Positions 19,638-28,635 of a stretch of 64,000 nucleotides of DNA are shown one piece after another. The first letter of the stretch is position 1, and the number at the start of each line of letters is the position of its first letter. Made by a program: the position numbers and the translations under genes. The notes below the pieces were generated by a model. The model was not told the origin of the DNA. It did no database searches and worked only from the letters and a program-made list of their open reading frames with translations. The stretch is taken from the NCBI GenBank assembly GCA_041482015.1, contig JBGPCZ010000005.1, positions 15,162 to 79,161 on the forward strand, written 5' to 3'. This DNA is from JACQFK01 sp041482015. Lineage in GTDB: Bacteria > Planctomycetota > MHYJ01 > JACPRB01.

Positions 19638-20149
19638 CGGCCCGTCCCCTCCTGGTAGAGCGCGCGCAGGCGCTGGAGGGCGCGGCAGAGTGCGGTCGCG
19701 AGCGCGCCCCGGTTTCGGCCGGTGGCGGCGGCCATCTCCTCGGCGCTCTTGTTCTCGAGGAATCGCATCTGGAGGAGGTGGCGGTCGTCCTCGGGCAGCC
19801 CGGCGAGCGCGACGTGGAGCCGGTTTCGGTCGACGGGCTCCTCGATCGGCGCGGCCTCGGCGAGCCCCTCGACGATTGGCGTCGCCCGGCGGCGCGAACG
19901 GAAGAGGGAGACGGCGGTGTTCCGGGCGACGGTCAGGATCCACGCGCGGGGCGAGTCCGCGGCCTGGAGCTTCTCGCGCTCGCGGAAGACCGCGAGGAAG
20001 GTTTCCTGCGTCGCGTCTTCCGCGTCGTGCGGGTGGCCCAGGACCCGGAAGCAAGTGCCGTACACGTCCATGAAATATTCTTCTACCAGTTGTGCCTGGG
20101 TGGAGGGAGAGCGAGGCTCGATTCTCTGCGGTCGCGTCTCCACCGGCAT
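19634..20149 (-). CDS. ECF-type RNA polymerase sigma factor
   Basis: 171 residues. Seen: region 2 (LVEEYFMDVYGTCFRVLG, DAEDATQETFLAVF, RAWILTVARNTAVSLFR) and region 4 (LAGLPEDDRHLLQMRF, followed by SAEEMAAATGRNRGALATAL). This is the standard two-domain sigma-70 layout of extracytoplasmic-function factors. It directs RNA polymerase to a stress- or signal-specific regulon and probably activates its own operon (19634 down to 17028). No ribosome site was obvious before the ATG. The gene upstream is the VapBC module, transcribed in the same direction but 118 nt away. Confidence 0.93.
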   Translation of the reverse strand: MPVETRPQRIEPRSPSTQAQLVEEYFMDVYGTCFRVLGHPHDAEDATQETFLAVFREREKLQAADSPRAWILTVARNTAVSLFRSRRRATPIVEGLAEAAPIEEPVDRNRLHVALAGLPEDDRHLLQMRFLENKSAEEMAAATGRNRGALATALCRALQRLRALYQEGTGR

Positions 20150-20267
20150 CTCAACCCAAAAGAGAGTCGCGGAAGGGCCCCCGGGATTACACCGGAATCA
20201 CAGAATCGTGTACGGGGTGGGAGGTGTGGGCGCGAGGCTGGAGGACAAGCTTCTTCGATCGAAGATT

Positions 20268-20684
20268 CTAGGCCGGCTTCTCCCAGGCGCATCCCAGCTT
20301 CTTGAAGTCGGCATCGAACGAGAGTACCTTTGCACGTCGACTCTTGGCTCTCGCAGCCAGGAGGCAGTCCGCGATGTCGCAGTTTGTCGAGGCGAAATGA
20401 GTCAGCGCCTGGAGTCCCACCCGTTTCCCCCGATAGCGAATCCCCGGAAACACGAGCAGGTCCGAAAGGGTGCGGGCAATCTCGAAGCGGGGAACGCGTG
20501 CGTGCTTTTCGAGGACCCAGATCGTCTCCGCGAGGACCACATCCTCGATTTCGGCGAGTTCCTGCTCGGATTCCAGCCGTTTCATGAGAGCGTGCGCCCG
20601 CGGAGATTGAGTCGAGTCATCGCCGAGGACGAATCTAAGAATGACGTTTGCGTCGAGCAGGGAGACCTTCTTTGACGGTTTCAT
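20268..20684 (-). CDS. vapC: PIN-domain toxin (VapC-like ribonuclease)
   Basis: 138 residues from ATG 20684, which has a GAGAGAGG site; the longer upstream frame is within the antitoxin gene. Seen: the PIN acidic residues in SLLDANVILRF, EDVVLAETIWVLEK, NCDIADCLLAARA and VLSFDADF, giving the usual Asp-Glu-Asp-Asp set. Known: VapC toxins are Mg-dependent RNases held inactive by VapB. Its start overlaps the antitoxin end by 50 nt. A 14-nt perfect palindrome lies just past its stop (20252-20265). Confidence 0.9.
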   Translation of the reverse strand: MKPSKKVSLLDANVILRFVLGDDSTQSPRAHALMKRLESEQELAEIEDVVLAETIWVLEKHARVPRFEIARTLSDLLVFPGIRYRGKRVGLQALTHFASTNCDIADCLLAARAKSRRAKVLSFDADFKKLGCAWEKPA

Positions 20685-20922
20685 GTGCGACCTCTCTCCG
20701 GACCTCTTCCATGATGTCATGGTGAGATCGCCCGGCCAAAGCCTTGGAATAGGCCCCCAGGGATGCTGCCAAGGCGTCCGCTCCACGGGCTCCCACGGGC
20801 TCGAGAACGGCATGTCCCTTCACCATCACGAATTCGACCTTGGAGCCGGCCTTGAGGCCCAGCTGGTCCCGGACCCTCTTCGGGATGGTCACCTGCCCCT
20901 TGGAGGTGATGGTTGCCGCCAT
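20635..20922 (-). CDS. vapB: AbrB/VapB-type antitoxin
   Basis: 95 residues from ATG 20922 (AAGGAA site upstream). Seen: the SpoVT/AbrB swapped-hairpin motif ATITSKGQVTIPKRVRDQLG at the N-terminus, followed by a flexible C-terminal part that would wrap the toxin. It binds its own promoter in known VapBC systems. The upstream region (20923-21000) is markedly AT-rich compared with the rest of the window and contains a near-palindrome ATTATCATAGTAAT (20943-20956) that could be the operator. The AT-rich flank suggests acquisition by transfer. Confidence 0.9.
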   Translation of the reverse strand: MAATITSKGQVTIPKRVRDQLGLKAGSKVEFVMVKGHAVLEPVGARGADALAASLGAYSKALAGRSHHDIMEEVRREVAHETVKEGLPARRKRHS

Positions 20923-21036
20923 GATGCGATTCCTTACTTTCAATTATCATAGTAATGTTAATGTGGCAATAAGTAAAGGGCAGAATCAAGGCGATGGACG
21001 GTCGACAGGATCGCCCCCTCCGTGTACTCCGAGGGG

Positions 21037-21726
21037 TTAGGACAACACGAGCAGGTCGTACAGCCGGTAGGCGTGGTGGACCACGGCCTCGAGCTCGTCG
21101 GGGCGGTAGAGGATGTCGTCGGCCCGGAGGCGGAGCGCGAGGCGGAAGCCGCCCGCCGGCGACATGACCAGCTTCATCCGGTGCACGCCCGGCAGGCGGC
21201 GCAGCACGACGAGGCTCTCCGCGAGACCCGTCGGCTTTCCCTGCGCGGGGATCCCGTCCAGCGTCAGCTCGCGGAGGTAGCCGCCGAACACGCCCGAGGC
21301 GTAGATCGCGAGCGACTCGTCGATCAGCGGGTCGTGCGTCCGCACGCGCCGGAGCACCCGGAACGAGTCCCACACGATCGCGAAACCCCAGTCGATCCCG
21401 CCCAGCGTCTCGACGATCATGCACGAGCCGGGCCGGACCTTCGGTTCGAGCCGGAGGATGAGCTCGTCCTCCTCCGGCCGGATGAAGATCGCCGGGCGCC
21501 CCTCGTGCGTGAATCGCACCGAGCTCGGCCCGAGGACCCCGCGTTCCACGCGCACCGCCGCGAAACGCTCCTTCAAGCGGCCCGCGAAGTCGCGCAGCTT
21601 CGACATCCGGTCGCGCGCCCCCTTCGTCATCTCGAAGAGGACCTTGATCGGGATGAGGAGGACGACGAGACCGATGCCGATGATGACGAACGCCTGGATC
21701 CAGCCGGGGATGGCGGGAGGGCTCAC
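21037..21726 (-). CDS. Single-pass membrane protein of unknown function
   Basis: 229 residues from GTG 21726, whose GTGA overlaps the stop of the esterase gene upstream. Seen: one membrane helix at about 11-30 (FVIIGIGLVVLLIPIKVLF), a short basic amphipathic segment, then a soluble domain with mixed strands and helices (RPAIFIRPEEDELILRLEP; FAIVWDSFRVLRRV). No family recognised. Coupling to the esterase gene suggests a shared role at the cell envelope. Confidence 0.7.
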   Translation of the reverse strand: MSPPAIPGWIQAFVIIGIGLVVLLIPIKVLFEMTKGARDRMSKLRDFAGRLKERFAAVRVERGVLGPSSVRFTHEGRPAIFIRPEEDELILRLEPKVRPGSCMIVETLGGIDWGFAIVWDSFRVLRRVRTHDPLIDESLAIYASGVFGGYLRELTLDGIPAQGKPTGLAESLVVLRRLPGVHRMKLVMSPAGGFRLALRLRADDILYRPDELEAVVHHAYRLYDLLVLS

Positions 21727-22964
21727 GGCACCCTCACCTTCACCGCGGCGGTGTAAAGCAGTCCGCGGTCGCGCCGCGCCGACTCGAGGAGCGTCTCGAG
21801 CGAGGGCTTGGCCGTGTAGGTCGATCGCGAGCCGTTCACCGTGATCGCCACGGGTTTCGTGAAGTCCACCATCCGTTCATGCAAGTATACCTTGATCTCC
21901 TTCGCGCCGGCCGCGGTGATCTTGATCTCGTTCGTCTCCGTCGAAAGATCGCCCCGCGCGCGGATCTCCTCCTGGAAGATCAGCCGCTCCTCGATCGGCT
22001 TCTTGTCGGTGTCCATGTAGCCGCGCTTGATGATCTCCTTTCCCTTGAAGTCGACGACCTCGAGCCAAAAGGCGCGGCAGAAGATCCGCTCGTTCGTCTC
22101 GATCCCCACCCGCGGCGGGTAGGCCGTCCGCCGCTTCGTCCCCATCCACTCCAGCACCTTTCCGTTCTCCTGCGGGAACCACTCGTGCCCGCCGTTGGGG
22201 TACTCCTGGAAGACGCAGTCGAGCTTGAGCGTGTCGATCTTCTCCTTGGCGATGTGGACCCACGCGTTCGAGACCTCGGGGTCCTTCGCGCCGACCGTCC
22301 AGTAAATCGGCGTGGCCAGCAGGTTCTCCAGTCCCTCGGCGACCAGGACCTTCTCCTTCTTGTCGACCGTGACGTACCGGAAGACCGGGCCGCCCGACCG
22401 CGGCGCCGCGCCGGCGAAGAGGTCCGCGTACGTGCAGGCGAACTGGAACGAGCCGTTCCCGCCCATCGACGCGCCATCGATGAAGACCCGGTCGGGATCG
22501 ACCGAGTAGTTTGCGAGCACGTCGCGCATCGAGTCGAGGACGTAGCGATACCCGAGGAGCGAGTGGCCCCAGGCTCCGCGGCCGGCGCTCGGACAGAGGA
22601 GGAACGTGTCGCCCGCCTTCTGGACGTCGGCGAGCCAGTTGCGCATGAAGTCGGGGCCGTTCCCGTTCTGGCCGTGGAGGCTGATGATCAGACGCCAGGC
22701 CTTGTCGGGCAAGTAGTCCTTCGGAACCCAGAGGGCGTATTCGAACTCGCCTCCCTTCTCGTGGTTCGCCTTGATCTTCTTCCGGATGACCTGGCCCGTC
22801 CCGTCCGCCGGCCCGCGCTTCGGGGGCTTGCGGAGCTCCGCCTCGACCTCCGCGACACCCCCTTTGATCTCGGAGAGGATCTTCGCGCGCGCCGCGGCGT
22901 CCTTCTCGGAGAGGTAGCGCTCGACCGGAGAGTCTTGGAACAGGACCAGCAGGGCCAGCAGCAT
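21723..22964 (-). CDS. Secreted alpha/beta-hydrolase (esterase/depolymerase type)
   Basis: 413 residues. Seen: a very short leader (MLLALLVLFQDS), the nucleophile elbow in FIDGASMGGNGSF (Ser of GASMGG), the oxyanion region IISLHGQNGNG, a likely acid in GAKDPEV and a His in NGGHEWFP. The layout matches PHB-depolymerase/feruloyl-esterase-like hydrolases, which act outside the cytoplasm on esters. A C-terminal beta-rich tail (about 290-413) may bind substrate. It is divergent from the DUF58 gene. A TAATAT element lies a few bases before the ATG. Confidence 0.85.
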   Translation of the reverse strand: MLLALLVLFQDSPVERYLSEKDAAARAKILSEIKGGVAEVEAELRKPPKRGPADGTGQVIRKKIKANHEKGGEFEYALWVPKDYLPDKAWRLIISLHGQNGNGPDFMRNWLADVQKAGDTFLLCPSAGRGAWGHSLLGYRYVLDSMRDVLANYSVDPDRVFIDGASMGGNGSFQFACTYADLFAGAAPRSGGPVFRYVTVDKKEKVLVAEGLENLLATPIYWTVGAKDPEVSNAWVHIAKEKIDTLKLDCVFQEYPNGGHEWFPQENGKVLEWMGTKRRTAYPPRVGIETNERIFCRAFWLEVVDFKGKEIIKRGYMDTDKKPIEERLIFQEEIRARGDLSTETNEIKITAAGAKEIKVYLHERMVDFTKPVAITVNGSRSTYTAKPSLETLLESARRDRGLLYTAAVKVRVP

Positions 22965-23009
22965 GCCTATATTACCGATTGCCGACTTTCCTAATTTCCT
23001 TCAGGCTGT

Positions 23010-23022
23010 TATCATGCGCGCC
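23010..23022 (+). promoter_or_regulatory. DUF58 operon promoter, predicted leaderless with GTG start
   Basis: TATCAT at 23010-23015 then 7 nt to GTG 23023, with no ribosome site. An in-frame ATG at 23014 overlaps the -10 element, so GTG is the likelier start. Confidence 0.5.
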
Positions 23023-23895
23023 GTGCCGTTCGACGCGGAGTTCCTGAAGACCCTCGAGGCCCTGAATCTCCTGGCGCGGCGGGCCCTCGCGGGCGACGAT
23101 CATTCCGAGCGGCGGACCCCCCGGAAGGGCGCGTCCATCGAGTTCTCCGACTACCGCCGCTACACCCCGGGTGACGAGATCCGGTACATCGACTGGAACG
23201 TCTACGCCCGCCACGGAAGCCTTTTCGTCAAGGAGTTCTCCGCCGAGGAGAACCTCCACGTTTCGGTTCTCCTGGACACGTCGCGCTCGATGGAGTTCGG
23301 CGGGAAGTTCCAGGCCGCCAAGGAGCTGGCCGCCGCGCTCGGGTACATCGGCCTCTCGAACTACGACACCGTGAGCCTCTACGCTTTCGGATCCGAGCTC
23401 CGGATGGTGAAGAAATTCCTGCGGGGCAAGGGGCGGATCTTCGAGCTCCTGGCCGCGCTCGACGCGCTGGGCGCCGAGGGGGCCACCGACATGCGCGCCG
23501 CGTTCAAGGCGCCGCTCCCGCGGATCCGGGGCCGCTCGCTCGTCCTTTTGATCACCGACTTCTACGACCTGGCCGGCTACGCCGCGGCGGTGCGCGAGCT
23601 GCTCTCGCAGCGCTTCGAGGTCCACCTCGTCCACCTCGTGGCGAAGGAGGAGGCCGCGCCCTCGGCGAAGGGGCGCCTGAGCCTGCTCGATCTCGAGACC
23701 GGCCGCGCGCGCGACGTCGCCCTCCTCCCGCGGACGATCGAGGCCTACCGCCGCCGCTTCGACCTCTTCTGCTCCGAGGTCGAGGACTTCAGCCGCGCGC
23801 ACGAGATGCCCTATGCGCGGGTCCTGGCCGATGACCCGCTCGACCGTCGAGTCGTCGACGTCCTTCGTGCCGGGGGCATCCTGGAGCACCGATGA
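23023..23895 (+). CDS. DUF58 domain protein (vWA-like)
   Basis: 290 residues from GTG 23023. Seen: the DUF58 hallmark DYRRYTPGDEIRYIDWNVYAR (first half about residues 45-65) followed by a vWA-like fold with a degenerate MIDAS, LLDTSRSM. Known: DUF58 proteins are encoded next to MoxR AAA ATPases and BatA/BatB membrane proteins and are thought to help protein maturation or stress tolerance. No moxR is in this window. Its stop overlaps the ATG of the next gene (ATGA), so the two are translationally coupled. Confidence 0.88.
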   Translation: MPFDAEFLKTLEALNLLARRALAGDDHSERRTPRKGASIEFSDYRRYTPGDEIRYIDWNVYARHGSLFVKEFSAEENLHVSVLLDTSRSMEFGGKFQAAKELAAALGYIGLSNYDTVSLYAFGSELRMVKKFLRGKGRIFELLAALDALGAEGATDMRAAFKAPLPRIRGRSLVLLITDFYDLAGYAAAVRELLSQRFEVHLVHLVAKEEAAPSAKGRLSLLDLETGRARDVALLPRTIEAYRRRFDLFCSEVEDFSRAHEMPYARVLADDPLDRRVVDVLRAGGILEHR

Positions 23896-25727
23896 GTTTC
23901 GAACACCCGCAGGGCCTGTGGCTCCTCGCCCTGGGGATCCCCATCCTGGTCTTTCACTTCTACAAGGGGAGGGTCCGGCGGATGCCGGTGCCGACGCTCC
24001 TCTTTTGGGAACAGGTGATCATCGAGGAGGAGCGGAAGTCCGCGCTCCGGAAACTGAGGCACGTCGCGTCGCTGCTCCTGAACCTTGCCGCGCTCTTCAT
24101 CCTCACCTCCGCGGTCTCGCTCCCGGAGGTCAAGGGGATCTCGCGCCCGAAGGGCCGGTACGCGATCCTGCTCGACAACACCCCGTCGATGGGCGCGACC
24201 GGCGCGGACGGGCGGACGCGGCTCGACCTCGCGGTCGACCGCGCGCGCGAGTTCGTCCGCTCCCTCGGCCTCGGGGACCAGGCGGCCATCCACGACCTCT
24301 CGGGCGCGCGGGCGCCGTTCACCTCGGACCTCGAGCGCGTGGCGCGCCGGCTCTCGGTCCCGCCGCCCGTCGACCGTGCCGACCTCCGGGAGCGCGTGGA
24401 GGACGCGCTCGCCGCGGGCGGCGACGTCACGGCCATCCTGTTCACCGACGCCCCGCCGCGCGGCGTGGACGACCTCCTCGCCTCCGGCCGGCTCCGGGTT
24501 GCGCGCGTGGGCGAGGCGGTCGACAACACGGGGTGGACGTCCGGCCTCGCGGTCCGACGGCCGGGCGAGAAGCGGGTGACGCTCTCGCTCGTCCTCTCCA
24601 GCTTCGCCGCCGCGAAGGTCGAGCGGAGCGAGGTGCTCCTGTTCAACGGAAAGGAGATCGCACGGCGCGTGGCGCCGCTGGAGCCGGGCGCGCGGCTCGA
24701 CCGGGAGTGGGCGCTGGATCCCTCGAAGTTCCCCGGCGAGAAGATCGAGGAGGGCGGGCTCGCGGAGGTCGCGCTCGAACCCCGCGACGCGTTCGCCGCG
24801 GACGACGTGGCGTCGTTCGTGGTGCCGCCGCTCGTCCCGCCCCAGGTCGTCGTCTTCCACGCGGGGAAGCCCGGCGAGTTCCTGATGAGCTCGCTGGACT
24901 CGCTGGCCGCGGGCGGCATGGTGCAGCACGAGATCCTGACCGCACCGGCCGCCTCGTACGCCAGGATGCGGCCGCGGATGGGCGAGGGGTGGATCGCGAT
25001 CTTCGACCGCGTGGCGCCCCCCGTCCCGCCGGGGGACGGCGGCATCCTCATCCTCGGTGCCCCGGGCGGCCCGCCGGTCGAGCGCCCGACGATCGCCGAC
25101 TGGGACCGCGACGCGCCGCCCAACCGGCCGAACGACTACGCGGGCCTGGTCCTGCGGCGGTCGCGGATCCTCCGGGGCACCCCGCTCCTCCGCGCCGTCG
25201 AGGGGCCGATCGCGACGTGGTCCTCCGGCGGCGGTCGCGCCGTCGTCGAGACGGGGTTTGCGTTCGCGCTCGAGGACGCGGAGCCGCGGCCCGCTCTCCC
25301 GATCCTCCTCTTCAACTTCGTCGACTGGGCGGCGTACCGCGGGCTCCGCTCGTTCCGCGCCGAGTACCGGGTGGGGGAGCCGATCCGGCCGGAGCGCCCC
25401 CTTTGGATCGAGGAGGGCGAACTGCTGGTCGCGCAGTCGGGGCGGACCGAGCGGGTCGCGGTGCGGCAGGGCCGTCCGGCCCCCGCGCCCGTCGCGGGCC
25501 CCGGCTTCGTGCGGATCGGATCGGAGACGCGGACCGAGTGGACCGCGGTGAACCTGTTCGACGCCGCGGAGTCCGATCTCCGCCCGCGCGAGGAGGCGCC
25601 GATGGGGGCGCCGCTCCCGCCGCCCGCGCCGTGGCACGCGAAGATCCCGTACGCGACGCTCGCGGGGGCCGCGGTCCTCATGCTCCTCCTGTTCGAGTGG
25701 TGGCTTTTCCATCGCGGGGCGATTTGA
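23892..25727 (+). CDS. BatA-like membrane protein with vWA-like domain
   Basis: 611 residues. Seen: the N-terminal double-membrane-helix module of BatA/BatB proteins (FEHPQGLWLLALGIPILVF with MPVPTLLFWEQ, then LLLNLAALFILTSAVSL), a vWA-like region with AILLDNTPSM near residue 95, a long soluble part, and a C-terminal membrane helix (LAGAAVLMLLLFEWWLF). The MIDAS Ser pattern is imperfect (DNTPSM). Coupled by overlap to the DUF58 gene. Probably forms a membrane complex with it; the function of these complexes is poorly defined. Confidence 0.88.
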   Translation: MSFEHPQGLWLLALGIPILVFHFYKGRVRRMPVPTLLFWEQVIIEEERKSALRKLRHVASLLLNLAALFILTSAVSLPEVKGISRPKGRYAILLDNTPSMGATGADGRTRLDLAVDRAREFVRSLGLGDQAAIHDLSGARAPFTSDLERVARRLSVPPPVDRADLRERVEDALAAGGDVTAILFTDAPPRGVDDLLASGRLRVARVGEAVDNTGWTSGLAVRRPGEKRVTLSLVLSSFAAAKVERSEVLLFNGKEIARRVAPLEPGARLDREWALDPSKFPGEKIEEGGLAEVALEPRDAFAADDVASFVVPPLVPPQVVVFHAGKPGEFLMSSLDSLAAGGMVQHEILTAPAASYARMRPRMGEGWIAIFDRVAPPVPPGDGGILILGAPGGPPVERPTIADWDRDAPPNRPNDYAGLVLRRSRILRGTPLLRAVEGPIATWSSGGGRAVVETGFAFALEDAEPRPALPILLFNFVDWAAYRGLRSFRAEYRVGEPIRPERPLWIEEGELLVAQSGRTERVAVRQGRPAPAPVAGPGFVRIGSETRTEWTAVNLFDAAESDLRPREEAPMGAPLPPPAPWHAKIPYATLAGAAVLMLLLFEWWLFHRGAI

Positions 25728-25749
25728 GTTATACTCCGGTCGAACCCGG

Positions 25750-28620
25750 ATGAACTGGAAAGTCGCGGCGACCGTCCTGGTCCTGGTGGGCGCGCTGGCC
25801 ATCCTCATCCTCCTGGCGCCCCGGCCCCCCGCGATCCCGCTTCCTCCCCCGGCGATTTCGACGCCCGTCCCTTCGAAGCCATCGCCCGAACTCGCACGCG
25901 ACTACGAGGACGCCGACGAGGATGCGGTGATGGAGCTCGAGGACATGCTTTCGGATCTTGCGGCCCAGGTGCGCCGCCGGGCGTGGGGCGGCGCTCTCTA
26001 CCACGTGGCGGCCGACTTCGAAGGGAGCCCGCTCCTCCGCGAGGCCGACGGCGCCGCGCAGGAGGTCGGCGGGGTCTCGATCGCCACGGCCGGACCCGAT
26101 GCGCGCCGCCTGGACCGCGTTGCGTTCGGAAAGGCGCTCGTGGAATTCCCCGTCGACTCCGCCGTCTTCAAGATTCCCCGGGCCAAGCTCGAAGGAGAGA
26201 CGCTCTCCGGCCAACTCAAGCTCGACGCGTCGCGGACATCGGCGGGGCGTGCGAAGCGCTGGGTCTCGACGGGCAACGTTGAGTTCGTCCATCGGAACGG
26301 CCGCTGGCTCCTCCGGAAGTTCGACGGGGCCGGGGTGAAAACGGAGGAGGGCGCGGTCCGCTTCCTCGACGTGACCGCGCGTGTCGGCTTGAAGAGCCAA
26401 TACGGGTACGACGATCGCGACAATACTCAGGTCACCTTCGGGCGGCTCTTCCTGGGCGGGATCGCCGCTGGCGACATCGACGGAGACGGGCGGGTCGATC
26501 TCTTCGTCCCGCAGATCGGCTCCAGCCTTCTCTTCCGAAACGAGGGCGGCAGGTTCCGCGAGTGCGCGAAGGAGTGGGGTATTTCGAACGAGGACACGGG
26601 GGCGGCGGCGATCTTCCTCGATTACGACAACGATGGGCTCCTCGACCTGCTCATCGTCAACCATGAGCCGGAGAAGGTGTGGGACCGGAAGACGAAAACG
26701 CGCGTCGACAACGCGGGCCACCGCGCGATCGTGCTCTATCACAACGTGGGCGGCCGCTTCGTCGACGTGACGCGGGAGGCGGGCCTCGAGTGCCGCGGCC
26801 CGGCGATGAACGTGGTTGCGGCGGACGTCAACGGCGACGGGCTGCTGGACTTCTACGTCTGCATGTACAAGGACGAGTCGCTCGACGACCCCGACGCGCC
26901 GCAGGAGGTGCCGCGCGACGTGGCGGGCGCGCGCGACGGCGTGCCGAACCAGCTCTGGATCAACCAGGGGAACGGGACCTTCAAGGAGGAGGCGGCGAAG
27001 CGGGGCGTGGCCGACACGGGGTGGAGCCTCGCGGCGGCGTTCGCCGATTTCGACGGCGACGGAAAGCCCGATCTCTATCTCGCGAACGACTACGGTGAGA
27101 ACCGTCTCTACCGGAACCGCGGCGACGGGACGTTCGAGGACGTGACGTCGAAGAGCGGGACGCGCGACGCCGGGTTCGGGATGGGCGCGACCTGGCTTGA
27201 CTACGACGGAGACGGCAAGCTCGACCTCTACGTCTCGAACATGTACTCGACGGCGGGGAACCGGATCCTCGCGCGCGGGCCGGGGAAGCTTTCAAAGGAG
27301 CGGCACGAGAAGCTCCTCAAGATGGCGAACGGGAACACGCTCTTCCGGAACAACGGGGACGGGACGTTCACCGACGTGACGAAGGAGACGGGCGTCGGAC
27401 GTGCGGGCTGGGCGTGGAGCTCCGCGGCGTACGACTACGACAACGACGGCTGGCCGGATCTCTACGTGTCGAACGGGTTAAAGACGTCGTCCTTCGCAGT
27501 GGCGGACACGTGAGCGCCCTTCTGGCGCCTGGTTCGGGCGCGCACTCTTCACGAGGACAAGGCCGATGCCGGTGTGCCTTTGACCCGGACGTTTCACGAG
27601 CATCTCGAGTCGATCGCGCAAGGGGACTTCCGGAACATGGAGGTGCGGAACCGTCTTGATGTCGCAGCGAGGTCGGGCCGGCCTGGCCCGATGACCTCGT
27701 TCAGCGGCAACGAGGCGAAGCCGCTCTTCAAGAACACGGGGAAGGGGGAGTTCGTCGAGATCGGGACGACGCTCGGCGCGTCGCGGACCGAGGACGGCCG
27801 CGGATTCGTGCTCGTGGACCTGGACGGCGACGGCGCGCTGGACGTGGTGATGCACAACTTCTACCGGAATCCGATCGTCGCGCTGATGAACCGCGCGGCG
27901 GGCGACAACCGGTGGCTGCGCGTGAAGCTGCGGGGGACGAAGTCGAACCGGTTCGGAATCGGCGCGCGGGTGACGGTGAACGGGCGGGTACAGGAGCTGG
28001 CCTGCGGGTCGGGCTACCAGTCGGGGAACGCGCCGGAGCTGCACTTCGGGCTGGGCCGCGCGGAGAAGGCGCACGTGAAGGTCCGCTGGCCATGGGGCGA
28101 ATACACGGAGGTGTACGGAGGACTCGAGGCGAACCGAATCTACACGCTGACGGAAGGGGACGCGGCCGCGCTGAAGTCGGAGATGCTGAAACCCGTGGTG
28201 ATCGAGCCCGACCCGGTCGAGCCGGCGCCGGCGGAGCCGGACGTGCGCGCGGTGCTGGCGATGCTCAAAACGCTGGGCGGCGATCCGTCGCCGGTGAAGG
28301 GGCCGGCGATCGTGGTGCTGGCGAGCGTGGAGTGCCGGGTGTGCATCGAGGAATTCAAAAGGCACGACGAGCTCGAGGCCCGGGCGTTCGAGTCAGGCGT
28401 GGAGTTGGTCTGGGTGGCGACCGACCCTGACCGAAAGCTGGTGGATGAGCGGTTCAAGGAGAACCAGGCGACGTTCCGGCCGCTGTACCCCGCCGAGCCG
28501 TTGAAGGACGTGGCGACGCCGACCGTCTACCTCGTCAAGAAGGACCGGCTGGAGAAGTTCACGGGCCGGTTCGCGGTGACGGCGGCGCTGGAGGCGGCGA
28601 GGGACAAACCTTCCCGGTAG
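25750..28620 (+). CDS. ASPIC/UnbV FG-GAP protein with C-terminal thioredoxin fold, candidate selenoprotein (in-frame TGA)
   Basis: Read through one TGA at 27511-27513, the gene gives 956 residues with the in-frame codon at 588. Seen: an N-terminal membrane anchor (VAATVLVLVGALAILILL); FG-GAP/VCBS calcium-binding repeats such as DIDGDGRVDLFVP, DYDNDGLLDLLIV, DFDGDGKPDLYLA and DYDGDGKLDLYVS; ADT-TGA-APFWR at the break; a further propeller repeat (DLDGDGALDVVM); an ASPIC/UnbV domain (about 720-800, NRFGIGARVTVNG); and a thioredoxin-like domain with CRVC at 862-865. The frame and codon bias continue unbroken past the TGA, and no start codon with a ribosome site serves the second half. A hairpin follows. 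Inference: selenocysteine. Alternatives: nonsense mutation or assembly error. Confidence 0.65.
27523..27544 (+). promoter_or_regulatory. Candidate bacterial SECIS stem-loop
   Basis: GCGCCT (27525-27530) pairs with GGGCGC (27536-27541, last pair T-G), leaving the five-base loop GGTTC. TG (27523-27524) can extend the stem to CA (27543-27544) past a bulged G. The loop starts 18 nt after the TGA and opens with GG, as in the E. coli fdhF element. A competing 6-bp stem (27514-27519 with 27536-27541) is also possible. Confidence 0.5.
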
Positions 28621-28635
28621 AAACGTCCCCCCGGC

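Noticed and set aside
27574..28620. Independent gene starting at ATG 27574 for the second half of the ASPIC/UnbV protein
   Set aside because: No ribosome site or -10 element precedes it, and the frame continues uninterrupted from the TGA with coding-type composition.
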